64,000 nucleotides of DNA, from IMG/VR virus record IMGVR_UViG_3300035670_000019, positions 1 to 64,000 of that record, one strand, 5' to 3'. The stretch is from a virus. Below, piece by piece: positions 50,201 through 58,472 of the stretch (its first letter is position 1; each line of letters starts with the position of its first letter). A program made the translations under genes and the position numbers. The notes beneath the pieces are model-generated. The model was not told the origin of the DNA, made no database searches, and saw only the letters and a list, made by a program, of their open reading frames with translations.

Positions 50201-50953
50201 ATGAGTATTTCAATAGGTGGAAAAATAGTAACAGATGGATTAGTAATACATTTAGATGCTTTAAACCCCAGATCATATCCTGGAAGTGGCACAGACTGGA
50301 TTGATTTAACTCTATATAATAATACAGGTAGTTTTTTAAATATTACCCCTACTGTAGCAAATGGTTATGCATCTTTTACTGGAGAAAACGATACTTCAAG
50401 GGTGTTTATAGATAACATTAATGAAATTACATCCACTACATATTATGTCACTGTTGATATGTGGGCTCGAATTAATAACCCACCATCATTCCCTGGAGAT
50501 ACCAGTGCTACAATGCTTTGTGGTTTTGGAGACCAATCCTCATATAGTGTACAAATAAGAGCTGCTAATGATTTTTTAGGTTTTACTACTGGAACAACTG
50601 ATATATATGGAATTGATACTGTAACTGAGCTAGGATTATTAGATAATTGGAAACACTATTGTTTTGTGATGATAGACACAGAACACACAGCCCTAACCGA
50701 AGATGATCAAAAAATATACATTAATGGACAATCTCAAGTTTTAAGCCAACAAGTTAACACCTTTGGCTCTAGTTACTTTAGTCTTAACCAACCAAATAGC
50801 TCATTCGGATTCCCAGGAAGAGCTTACACTAATGGTGGTATTGTTTTAACAAATATGGATATAGCTCTTGTAAAAGTCTACAATCGCGAACTTACCCAAG
50901 CAGAAGTAACTCAAAACTTTAACGCACATAAAGGAAGATTTAATATTTATTAA
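50201..50953 (+). CDS. LamG/concanavalin-like lectin protein (putative adhesin)
   Basis: 250 residues. The order GLVIHLDALNPRSYPGSGTD, then WIDLTLYNN, then DNWKHYCFVMID, KIYINGQ and ALVKVYNRELTQAEVTQNF is that of the LamG-like jelly-roll domains used by phage and bacterial adhesins to bind sugars. Almost the entire protein is this domain. It should sit at a fibre tip or on the baseplate and bind a surface glycan. It begins four bases after the long fibre stop. Confidence 0.82.
   Translation: MSISIGGKIVTDGLVIHLDALNPRSYPGSGTDWIDLTLYNNTGSFLNITPTVANGYASFTGENDTSRVFIDNINEITSTTYYVTVDMWARINNPPSFPGDTSATMLCGFGDQSSYSVQIRAANDFLGFTTGTTDIYGIDTVTELGLLDNWKHYCFVMIDTEHTALTEDDQKIYINGQSQVLSQQVNTFGSSYFSLNQPNSSFGFPGRAYTNGGIVLTNMDIALVKVYNRELTQAEVTQNFNAHKGRFNIY
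50944..50951 (+). promoter_or_regulatory. Candidate late promoter element TATTTATT
   Basis: Overlaps the last codons of the lectin gene and lies 35 bases before the ATG at 50987. Last base differs from the consensus. Confidence 0.3.
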
Positions 50954-50986
50954 TAACAAATCTTGGATAGGGAAAAGATTTAAATT

Positions 50987-52096
50987 ATGGCAAATGAATT
51001 TGTAATAAAAAATGGATATTTCTCCCAAGGAAATTCCAATGTGACTGGATCGTTACAAGTAACTGGATCTGTAGGTGTTACTGGATCTGCTTCTATAACT
51101 GGTTCATTAACATCAATTGGTACATCAACATTTTCTGGTTCTGTTTTAATGACAGGATCATTAAACGCTATAGTATCTGGAGCTATAGATTTAACTGGTT
51201 TTATAACAGCCTCTAAAATCTTTATTACAAGTTCAAATGGAAACCAGTTGACTGTAATAGGATCTGGTTCAACTATAGCTCAAGTATATGGTTCTCAAGG
51301 TAATCTATTAACAGTAAATGATACTTTTTCTGGTTCTATATTCACAGTCACAGACATTTCTGGCTACCCAATATTAGATGTTACTTCTGATTATTATACT
51401 GGGTCTGTGTTTTTACCTATGATGCAATCACAATCACAACAGCATGTTGTGGTGTATGATTCTCAATCCGGATTGTTAACATACACACTAGCAGATGCTG
51501 TTGGTGGAGGTATATCTTTTCCTTATACTATAACTAGTAGTGCGGTAGTACCTATATTTAATGTGTCTGGAAGTTATTATTTTGAAATAGGTCGAGATGG
51601 ATCAGGTGAGAGGTTATTTAGAATGCAATATGATGAAGCTACTGGAGGTGGAGGCGTTGTTGTTGAAATGGGAGGAATTACAGCTGGTGATACTATTCTT
51701 ACTGTCAATCAAGCTTTACAAACTATTGATATTAATGCCCCCACAGCTAGTATTCAAGGTTTAACAAATGTAGCTCAAACTAATGTTGTGACAATTGACA
51801 CAGTTACAGGCCAATTATTTTATACAGCTTCATCAGCCATTGGGGGTGGAGGTCCAAGTACTTTTAATTCAACTTCTTCCGTTATTGGAGATGGAGCACT
51901 CACAACTTGGGATATCAATCATGGTTTTAATACAAGAAATTTACACATAACAGTCTATGAAAGTAGTTCAAATGGAGTAACAGGTAATGGTGAAACAGTT
52001 TACCCTGATATAAGAAGAATTAATGAAAATACAGCAAGTATTGTATTTGCTAACCCACCAACATCATTACAGTATATAGTTTATGTATCACAATAA
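50987..52096 (+). CDS. Tail fibre protein
   Basis: 369 residues. The N-terminal stretch of TGS-type short repeats (GSLQVTGSVGVTGSASITGS) suggests a beta-helix. A middle part holds VTDISGYPILDVTSD, and VVTIDTVTGQLFYTASSAIG with GGG repeats the module of the two larger fibres. The C-terminal domain (STSSVIGDGALTTWDINHGF, IVYVSQ) is a separate small beta fold also found in phage structural proteins. The stop shares one base with the next small gene. Confidence 0.72.
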   Translation: MANEFVIKNGYFSQGNSNVTGSLQVTGSVGVTGSASITGSLTSIGTSTFSGSVLMTGSLNAIVSGAIDLTGFITASKIFITSSNGNQLTVIGSGSTIAQVYGSQGNLLTVNDTFSGSIFTVTDISGYPILDVTSDYYTGSVFLPMMQSQSQQHVVVYDSQSGLLTYTLADAVGGGISFPYTITSSAVVPIFNVSGSYYFEIGRDGSGERLFRMQYDEATGGGGVVVEMGGITAGDTILTVNQALQTIDINAPTASIQGLTNVAQTNVVTIDTVTGQLFYTASSAIGGGGPSTFNSTSSVIGDGALTTWDINHGFNTRNLHITVYESSSNGVTGNGETVYPDIRRINENTASIVFANPPTSLQYIVYVSQ

Positions 52097-52239
52097 TGGC
52101 AAAGTTTTTAACTGAAATACAATTTGTATCCACAAGCTCAATGGAAACACCAGAGCCTGGATTTGTAACAGTATATATGAATACTAATGGATATTTATAC
52201 GCAAAATTTCCTAATGGGGAACAAGCTAGGTTAAGTTAA
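52096..52239 (+). CDS. Small fibre adaptor protein
   Basis: 47 residues: MAKFLTEIQFVSTSSMETPE, then PGFVTVYMNTNGYLYAKFPN, then GEQARLS. The start overlaps the previous stop (TAATG). The pattern F-x-T-x-S-x-x-T-P-x-x-G-x-x-x-x-Y followed by Y-x-x-x-x-x-G is the same as the first 45 residues of the next two Gly-rich proteins, so this is a stand-alone copy of their N-terminal module, perhaps an attachment piece. Confidence 0.65.
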   Translation: MAKFLTEIQFVSTSSMETPEPGFVTVYMNTNGYLYAKFPNGEQARLS

Positions 52240-52245
52240 TATGTT

Positions 52246-53376
52246 ATGAGTAAAATATTAAAAAGTTTACAATTTGTGACTCAATCTGCTTCACCAAGTA
52301 CTCCTAGTGCTGGTACTGGGGCTTTATTTGGCAGTGGTAGTAGCTTTTATTTTGAAAACTCTTCTGGTACAGTATTTGATTTAGCTGCTTCTAATGGTTA
52401 TATTGTTACTAGATCATATACTGGTTCAACCACAGGAGTAGATGTTCCTTACACTTGGAGTAAATCACCTAGTTTAAAATTTTTAGAAATTTGTTGTGTT
52501 GGGGGTGGAGGTGGTGGTGGTGGTGGTCGATCAATAGCTATTAATAATCAACAAGTAACAACAGGAGGTGGTGGGGGTGCTATAGCATATCTTTGGTTAG
52601 AAGCCTCACAATTAAGCTCTTCTCCATATGTTATCACTGTTGGTAGAGGAGGCACTCCTGGAGCCGCCCGGGTTAGTACTGGAACAGCATTAACAAGTAA
52701 TACCGGGTCACGTGGTGGAAACACATCATTTGGTTCATTGGTAGTAGCTGAAGGAGGACAAGGTGGGCAAAGCACAACATTTGCTTCAGGTGGATTAGCC
52801 ATTAATTGTGTACCTTCTAGTGGACCATGGATAATATCCGGAGTCCCATCTGGCCCAGCTGGAGGGACAAATGCTACTACTAATCGAAGTCAAGATGTTT
52901 TTGATCCTCTTGGTGTTTCAACATTAGTTTCTACTGTTACACGAAATTCAATTATATTTTATGGACAAGGTGGCGCAGCGGGTGGTAGTGGGGGAGGTAG
53001 AGATTCAGTAGTAGGATTGTTCGCTGGAAGAACAGGATCAGGAATAGACTCTACAGTAATTGCTGGTGGTTACCCGGGTCCAACTCCTGGATCTTCTGGG
53101 ACTGTTGGTGGTAATGGTGGAAATGGAGTTAATAATGTATTAACCTCATTATTATTGTTATCTGGATCAAATTTTGGATATGGTTTAGGTACAGGTGGAT
53201 CTGGAGGAGGAAGTGGAACAACACAAGGAGGTAATGGAGGAAATGGAGGATACTACGGAGCCGGAGGAGGAGGTGGAGGCCTACTATTTGGATTAGGCTC
53301 AGCATCCTTTCCCTCATCATCAGGAGCAGGAGGTTCTGGATCTTCAGGATTATGTTTATTAATTGAATATTATTAG
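52246..53376 (+). CDS. Glycine-rich adhesin
   Basis: 376 residues. An N-terminal adaptor module (residues 1-45) is followed by SLKFLEICCVGGGGGGGGGR and then many Gly-rich stretches (GGGGAIAYLWLEASQL, GGRGGNTSF-like loops, GGNGGNGGYYGAGGGGGGLL), ending SGLCLLIEYY. This build is that of Gly-rich tail adhesins such as those at the fibre tips of some T4-like phages, where polyglycine-II helices pack and the loops bind receptors. Receptor specificity is inferred. The next gene has the same layout. Confidence 0.78.
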   Translation: MSKILKSLQFVTQSASPSTPSAGTGALFGSGSSFYFENSSGTVFDLAASNGYIVTRSYTGSTTGVDVPYTWSKSPSLKFLEICCVGGGGGGGGGRSIAINNQQVTTGGGGGAIAYLWLEASQLSSSPYVITVGRGGTPGAARVSTGTALTSNTGSRGGNTSFGSLVVAEGGQGGQSTTFASGGLAINCVPSSGPWIISGVPSGPAGGTNATTNRSQDVFDPLGVSTLVSTVTRNSIIFYGQGGAAGGSGGGRDSVVGLFAGRTGSGIDSTVIAGGYPGPTPGSSGTVGGNGGNGVNNVLTSLLLLSGSNFGYGLGTGGSGGGSGTTQGGNGGNGGYYGAGGGGGGLLFGLGSASFPSSSGAGGSGSSGLCLLIEYY

Positions 53377-53390
53377 AGGAATATTTTTAT

Positions 53391-54503
53391 ATGTCTAAAT
53401 TACTAAACACTACATTTTTAGTTACAATGTCATTCGCTACACCAGAAGGTGTAGGTTATGGTAGTTTATATGCTAGTAGTAGTAAAATTTACTTTACTTC
53501 TTCTTTAGGTAATTTCGATTTGACTGATGCTAAGGGTTATATTCTTATTAGAGAATATGTTTCTAACACAATATGGAGTCCACCTGCTAATGTAAAATAT
53601 GTACGTTTATTAGCAGTTGGAGGCGGAGGTGGAGGAGGTGGTGGTTCTAAACGACTCAGCTCACTTTCAGCTAATTCACCTGGAGGAGGAGGAGGAAGTG
53701 GGGGAATAATGGTTAATTATATGTACCCCGCTTCAGCATTCACTAGACCTGAATATAATGTAACTATAGGAGGTGGTGGTAATTCTGGCTCTGGTAATAC
53801 AAACGCAGCTGGTGGAAGTGGTACTAATGGTGTTAATGGTGGTATCACTGGTTTAACTAGTGGTAGTATTGTAATGATTCGAGCTGCTGGTGGTATTTTA
53901 GGACAAGGTGGTGTTAATAATGGAGCATCTATACCTGGGGGGGTATCTGTTATCGGGTCAACATTTCCCTCGTCTTTACCATACGCTCGTTTTAGTGTAA
54001 ATGGAGGATATGTACAAAGTTATGTTGGATTTAATGCTAATTTAAGCTCTACTATAGAACTAGTATCAACACATGCTTTAAATGGCCTACGTGGTACTGC
54101 GGGTGCAGGAGGAGGAGGTGGCTTTACCACCTCAACAACATTAACCCGTGGAGGATCTGGTTCTGGAGTATTTGTTAATAATACTGTTTTAAATGCTAGT
54201 GCTCCTGGAGCTACAGGCACAGGCAATGCAGGTACTGATGGAGTCAATGATGTATTAGACATTATGACTTTATTTTTTACTTCTGGTAGTAGTAATATCA
54301 CATCATCTTATGGATTTGGAAGTGGTGGAGGTGGTGGTGCTGGAGGAAATTTAAGTGGTACTATTGGAGGAGGCAAGGGAGGAAATGGAGGTACAATTGG
54401 AGCAGGAGGTGGAGGTGGTGGAGCTTGTAATACTGGTTCATTGGCAGCTGGAAATGGAGGACGTGGTGGGGATGGTTATTTAGCTATAATAGAATATTAT
54501 TAA
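53391..54503 (+). CDS. Glycine-rich adhesin, paralogue of upstream gene
   Basis: 370 residues with the same plan as the preceding protein: adaptor module (MSKLLNTTFLVTMSFATPEG), VRLLAVGGGGGGGGGSKR, several Gly-rich blocks and a final YLAIIEYY. The ends are similar between the two while the loops differ, as expected for duplicated receptor-binding proteins that diverged at the tip. It closes the receptor-binding cassette together with the small protein that follows. Confidence 0.78.
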   Translation: MSKLLNTTFLVTMSFATPEGVGYGSLYASSSKIYFTSSLGNFDLTDAKGYILIREYVSNTIWSPPANVKYVRLLAVGGGGGGGGGSKRLSSLSANSPGGGGGSGGIMVNYMYPASAFTRPEYNVTIGGGGNSGSGNTNAAGGSGTNGVNGGITGLTSGSIVMIRAAGGILGQGGVNNGASIPGGVSVIGSTFPSSLPYARFSVNGGYVQSYVGFNANLSSTIELVSTHALNGLRGTAGAGGGGGFTTSTTLTRGGSGSGVFVNNTVLNASAPGATGTGNAGTDGVNDVLDIMTLFFTSGSSNITSSYGFGSGGGGGAGGNLSGTIGGGKGGNGGTIGAGGGGGGACNTGSLAAGNGGRGGDGYLAIIEYY

Positions 54504-54524
54504 TAAAAAAATAATTTTTAACAA

Positions 54525-54740
54525 ATGGAAAAACGATATTGGTTTGTAATAAAAGATAACTATGTTATTGATTATGTTATATGGGATGGTGTGACGTCCT
54601 GGAATTATCCATATCCTTATGATTCTTTAAAAGAAGACACTACATATATGCCTGGTGTTGGTGATTGGTATGAAGCATCAGAAGATATTTTTTACCGCCC
54701 ACTAGGAAAGACACCCCCAGATTTTCCAGGAAATCCTTAA
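54525..54740 (+). CDS. Small fibre-associated protein
   Basis: 71 residues, aromatic and Pro-rich: RYWFVIKDNYVIDYVIWDGV, then SWNYPYPYDSL and VGDWYEASEDIFYRPLGK. The pattern of an N-terminal beta pair with V-x-x-V-I-x-W-D-G is common in short proteins downstream of fibre genes, some of which act in fibre assembly. Role inferred from position and pattern. Confidence 0.5.
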   Translation: MEKRYWFVIKDNYVIDYVIWDGVTSWNYPYPYDSLKEDTTYMPGVGDWYEASEDIFYRPLGKTPPDFPGNP

Positions 54741-54741
54741 A

Positions 54742-54749
54742 TATTTATA
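54742..54749 (+). promoter_or_regulatory. Candidate late promoter element TATTTATA
   Basis: Directly after the stop at 54740 and seven bases before the ATG at 54757. Confidence 0.35.
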
Positions 54750-54756
54750 ATAAATT

Positions 54757-55011
54757 ATGAAAATGGAAACAAAAGTTTTAACCCAAGAAGAGATTACACA
54801 ATTAAAAGCAGTTCAACAAGAACGATATTCTTTAGTAGATAAATTTGGTACTATTGAAATCCAATTCCAAGAATTAGAATCTACTAAACAGAAACTAAAA
54901 CTTGAATACGAAAAACTAAAACAAAAAGAAGAAGTTTTAGGAAAACAGTTACAAGCAAAATATGGTGATGGTACTATCAATTTGGAGAAAGGAGAATTTG
55001 TAAGCGCCTAG
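54757..55011 (+). CDS. Small coiled-coil protein
   Basis: 84 residues forming one long coiled coil (VLTQEEITQLKAVQQERYSL, QELESTKQKLKLEYEKLKQK) and ending GDGTINLEKGEFVSA. Proteins of this kind are found before sheath genes in related phages as I recall; the role is unknown. Could be a tail-assembly or sheath-associated factor. Confidence 0.5.
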   Translation: MKMETKVLTQEEITQLKAVQQERYSLVDKFGTIEIQFQELESTKQKLKLEYEKLKQKEEVLGKQLQAKYGDGTINLEKGEFVSA

Positions 55012-55031
55012 TTTTTCGAATCACTTTAGGA

Positions 55032-55039
55032 TATTTATC
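55032..55039 (+). promoter_or_regulatory. Candidate late promoter element TATTTATC
   Basis: In the 69-base gap before the sheath gene, 41 bases from the ATG at 55081. Confidence 0.35.
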
Positions 55040-55080
55040 ATCAAACCCCAATTAAAAAACAATTTAATTAAACAAATAAC

Positions 55081-56799
55081 ATGGCAGAAATTTTATTATC
55101 CCCCGGTGTTTTATCTAGAGAGATAGATACCTCATTTATAGCAGAACAACCACCACAGATTGGTGCTGCTATCATAGGCCCAACTGTTAAAGGCCCTGTT
55201 GGTATTCCTGTAACTGTTACATCTTATACTGATTTCACTAGTTATTTTGGTGAAACTGAAGTTATAGCCGGTACTGGATCATTTTCATATTTCACTTCTA
55301 TAGCAGCTTACAATTACTTCCAAAACGGAGGTGAAACATTATTAGTGACTCGTGTAGTATCTGGTTCTTACACTTCAGCTACAGCTTCAGTTTATGGTAG
55401 TGGTTCATCAACTTCTGATATAGCATTTACTTTGGAAACTATTTCTCAAGGTGCTAATATGAATGCTACAGGTAGTATGGATGCTAATGGAGCATTAGCA
55501 ACAGCTTCAATTCATAGTGTTCGTTTCCAAATTGTAGCTCCAAATACTGCTTCTGGTACGTTTAACCTATATATTCGCAGAGGAGATGATGATAACAGAA
55601 ACCCAGCTATTTTAGAAACATATACTGGATTATCATTAGATCCATTATCTGAAAATTATGTAGCTAGAAGAATTGGTGACTATAAATTCACTCAAACAAC
55701 TTTAGATGGTGAAGCTACATTGCAAATTACGGGTACTTATCCTAACAAATCAAGATATGTAAGAGTAGGTACAGTTAATAAACCAACCCCTCAATACTTA
55801 GTAGGTGGTGTTGCTAATTCAGCTTACACATCTTCTATCCCAGTAACTACAGGTCTTAATGGTACTGGTTCATTTGGTAGTGCTGTAGGACAATTAGTAG
55901 CAGGTGCTAAGTTCTATAATGATATCACTGTTGATAATATTCAAGGTGTAAGCGCTAGTGCTTATACAGCTTCTATTAACTTACTAGCTAGTGCTAATGA
56001 CTATCAATTTAATGTATTAATAACTCCTGGTCTAAATTACACAGACCATGAAGATACAATGAGTTTAGCTCTTACTAATACTGAAAACAGAGGCGATAGT
56101 GTTTACGTAATGGATTTAGGTGATTATAGTGCTTCAGCTAGCCAAGTTATTGAAACAGCTATTGATATTGATTCATCATATGGTGCCGCTTATTACCCAT
56201 GGTTACAAACACTTGATCCAGCCACTAACCAATATGTTTGGGTTCCAGCTTCAGTAATGATCCCAGGTGTTTATGCTTATAATGATAGTGTAGCTGAGCC
56301 ATGGTTCGCTCCAGCAGGTATCAACAGAGGTGGATTAAGCACTGTAATTAGAGCTGCTTCTAAATTATCTCAAAACACTCGTGATAACTTATATCAAGGT
56401 AAAGTTAACCCAATCGCTACATTCCCAGGACAAGGTGTTGTAGTATACGGTCAGAAAACCTTACAAACTAAAGCTTCTGCTCTTGATCGTATCAACGTTC
56501 GTCGTTTGATGATTGCTCTTAAGAGATATATTGGTCAAATTGCTAATGGATTAGTATTCCAACAGAACAACGCTGCTACAAGAAACGGTTTCTTAGCTCA
56601 AGTAAACCCATATCTTGAATCAGTTCAGCAAAGACAAGGTTTGTATGCGTTTAAAGTAGTAATGGATGACTCTATTAACAACGCCGCTGTAATTGACAGA
56701 AACGAGTTAGTAGGTCAAATTTACTTACAACCAACCAAGACAGCTGAATTTATTTACTTGAACTTCACCCTTACTCCAACAGGTGCTGTTTTCCCATAA
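55081..56799 (+). CDS. 18: Tail sheath protein (gp18-like)
   Basis: 572 residues (T4 gp18 has 659). It begins LLSPGVLSREIDTSFIAEQP and contains AAIIGPTVKGPVGIPVTVTS, the sheath signature, and in the conserved C-terminal domain KTLQTKASALDRINVRRLMI, ALKRYIGQIANG and IYLQPTKTAEFIYLNFTLTP. Copies wrap the tube and contract to drive it through the envelope. The middle is shorter than T4 gp18, mainly in the exposed domains. Paired with the tube gene 50 bases on. Confidence 0.95.
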   Translation: MAEILLSPGVLSREIDTSFIAEQPPQIGAAIIGPTVKGPVGIPVTVTSYTDFTSYFGETEVIAGTGSFSYFTSIAAYNYFQNGGETLLVTRVVSGSYTSATASVYGSGSSTSDIAFTLETISQGANMNATGSMDANGALATASIHSVRFQIVAPNTASGTFNLYIRRGDDDNRNPAILETYTGLSLDPLSENYVARRIGDYKFTQTTLDGEATLQITGTYPNKSRYVRVGTVNKPTPQYLVGGVANSAYTSSIPVTTGLNGTGSFGSAVGQLVAGAKFYNDITVDNIQGVSASAYTASINLLASANDYQFNVLITPGLNYTDHEDTMSLALTNTENRGDSVYVMDLGDYSASASQVIETAIDIDSSYGAAYYPWLQTLDPATNQYVWVPASVMIPGVYAYNDSVAEPWFAPAGINRGGLSTVIRAASKLSQNTRDNLYQGKVNPIATFPGQGVVVYGQKTLQTKASALDRINVRRLMIALKRYIGQIANGLVFQQNNAATRNGFLAQVNPYLESVQQRQGLYAFKVVMDDSINNAAVIDRNELVGQIYLQPTKTAEFIYLNFTLTPTGAVFP

Positions 56800-56819
56800 T
56801 AAAAAGTTAACTGTTTAAA

Positions 56820-56827
56820 TATTTATT
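56820..56827 (+). promoter_or_regulatory. Candidate late promoter element TATTTATT
   Basis: Between sheath and tube, 22 bases before the ATG at 56850. Confidence 0.35.
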
Positions 56828-56849
56828 AACAAATAAAAACTAAAAGAAA

Positions 56850-57338
56850 ATGGCAATTATAGACGCAAATGAAATGTTTTTTACAGCGTTTGAACCAAAA
56901 CAGGCTAACCGATTTATCCTGTACGCTGATGGAATACCAACATGGATGATTAAAGGAGTAAGTGCAGTGAACTTAACTCAAGGTGAAGTAATATTAAACC
57001 ACATTAACGTTTTACGTAAAGTAAAAGGTAAAACAGTTTGGGGTGATGTTACTATGACACTTCATGATCCGATTTCACCATCAGGTGCTCAAACAATCAT
57101 GGAATGGGTTCGCTTATCACACGAATCAGTAACAGGTAGAGATGGATACTCAGACTTCTATAAGAAGGATTTAGTTATCAATGCTCTTGGTCCTGTAGGT
57201 GACGTGGTAGCAGAATGGGTACTTAAAGGCGCATTTGTAAAAGATGCTAACTTTGGTGAATATAACTGGGATACTGAAAATACCGCTATAAACATCACAA
57301 TGACATTAGCAATTGACTACGCCGTGTTAAACTACTAA
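56850..57338 (+). CDS. 19: Tail tube protein (gp19-like)
   Basis: 162 residues, matching T4 gp19 (163). It starts with ANEMFFTAFEPKQANRFILY and has VILNHINVLRKVKGKTVWGD and TMTLHDPISPSGAQTIMEW, the usual tube pattern, ending in an INITMTLAIDYA strand. Hexameric rings stack into the rigid tube under the sheath. A terminator follows, so sheath and tube can be made in excess over downstream genes. Confidence 0.93.
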   Translation: MAIIDANEMFFTAFEPKQANRFILYADGIPTWMIKGVSAVNLTQGEVILNHINVLRKVKGKTVWGDVTMTLHDPISPSGAQTIMEWVRLSHESVTGRDGYSDFYKKDLVINALGPVGDVVAEWVLKGAFVKDANFGEYNWDTENTAINITMTLAIDYAVLNY

Positions 57339-57364
57339 AAGTTAAACCCAATAACTATAAAAAG

Positions 57365-57394
57365 AGCTCGCATTTTTTGCGAGCTTCTTTTTTC
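57365..57394 (+). terminator. Rho-independent terminator behind tube gene
   Basis: AGCTCGC, loop ATTTTTT, GCGAGCT then TCTTTTTTC. Confidence 0.8.
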
Positions 57395-57400
57395 TTTATA

Positions 57401-57408
57401 TATTTATA
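57401..57408 (+). promoter_or_regulatory. Candidate late promoter element TATTTATA
   Basis: After the tube terminator, 34 bases before the ATG at 57443. Confidence 0.4.
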
Positions 57409-57442
57409 TACAACAAATAAAATGTTATAACAAAAATTATCT

Positions 57443-58177
57443 ATGGAAAATAAGTTTAGTATGCCAACAGAAATGGTTGAATTGCCTTCAAAAGGCTTAG
57501 TCTACCCAGAAACAAGTCCTCTCTCAAGCGGTAAAATTGAAATGAAATATATGACCGCTAAAGAAGAAGATATCTTAACTAACCAATCCTACATTCAAAA
57601 AGGAACAGTATTAGATGAACTAATCAAGTCTCTTATTGTTACTCCAGATATAAAATATGAAGATTTAATTGTGGGTGATAAAAATGCTTTACTAGTAGCT
57701 GCTCGTATTTTAGGTTACGGTAAAGATTATAAGTTTACATACGGTGGAGAAGAACAAACAATTGATCTATCAACTGTAGAAAATAAAGTTATTCTTGATC
57801 ATTTATATACTAAAGGTGTAAATGAATTTGAATATACACTTCCTTCAACAGGTACTAAAATTACCTTTAAACTTTTAACAGGCCATGATGAGAAAAAAAT
57901 CAATGCTGAGTTAGAAGGTTTAAAGAAAATCAATAAAAATAATGTACCTGAATTATCAACTCGTTTAAAATATATGATTACCTCAATTGAAGGTAATACA
58001 GAACCTAAAGCAATTAGGGAATTTGTTGATAATCATTTCTTAGCTCGTGACTCTAGAGCCTTCAGAGAGTACATAAAGGAGGTACAACCAGATGTTGATC
58101 TGACCTTTTTTCCCGACGGGAGCGACACAAAAGTTAACATTCCAGTTGGACTTAGCTTTTTTTGGCCTGACCTCTGA
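57443..58177 (+). CDS. gp26-like baseplate/tail-assembly protein
   Basis: 244 residues. VELPSKGLVYPETSPLSSGK and IEMKYMTAKEEDILTNQSYI match the T4 gp26 family of baseplate hub proteins, as does the ending VGLSFFWPDL. The gene lies between the tube and tape measure, the place where tail-assembly chaperones sit in other phages. Its last 32 bases overlap the following frame at a run of seven T, discussed as a possible frameshift site. Confidence 0.8.
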   Translation: MENKFSMPTEMVELPSKGLVYPETSPLSSGKIEMKYMTAKEEDILTNQSYIQKGTVLDELIKSLIVTPDIKYEDLIVGDKNALLVAARILGYGKDYKFTYGGEEQTIDLSTVENKVILDHLYTKGVNEFEYTLPSTGTKITFKLLTGHDEKKINAELEGLKKINKNNVPELSTRLKYMITSIEGNTEPKAIREFVDNHFLARDSRAFREYIKEVQPDVDLTFFPDGSDTKVNIPVGLSFFWPDL

Positions 58178-58445
58178 TCTAGCTAAACAACATCGAGTTA
58201 ATCTTTTTACTCAAATACATGAGATAGTTTTTCATGGCCAAGGCGGTTATGACTGGGAAACAGTCTATAACATGCCTATTTGGCTTCGTAAGTTCACTTT
58301 CCATAAAATGAAAGAACATTATGATGAGAAAAATGGAGATGGAAATGGTGATCTAGCATCTCAAACTAAAGCTATCAAAGATGGTAAAATCCAACTCCCA
58401 GACCATTTTAAAGGTAAATTAGCCAATAAAGCTCCAAAGTATTAA
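58146..58445 (+). CDS. Small tail-assembly protein in overlapping +1 frame
   Basis: About 100 residues including TQIHEIVFHGQGGYDWETVY and NMPIWLRKFTFHKMKEHYDE, a pattern found after the gp26-like gene in relatives. No ATG exists before this conserved part: the first ATG in frame (near 58273) would remove half of it. The gene therefore either starts at TTG 58146, in the overlap, or is made as an extension of the upstream protein by a +1 frameshift near 58157-58163. The stated start is the earliest candidate start codon, not proven. Confidence 0.65.
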   Translation: MDLAFFGLTSDLAKQHRVNLFTQIHEIVFHGQGGYDWETVYNMPIWLRKFTFHKMKEHYDEKNGDGNGDLASQTKAIKDGKIQLPDHFKGKLANKAPKY

Positions 58446-58453
58446 TATTTATA
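58446..58453 (+). promoter_or_regulatory. Candidate late promoter element TATTTATA
   Basis: Directly behind the stop at 58445, 19 bases before the tape measure ATG. Confidence 0.4.
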
Positions 58454-58472
58454 ATATATACTTTATCACAAC

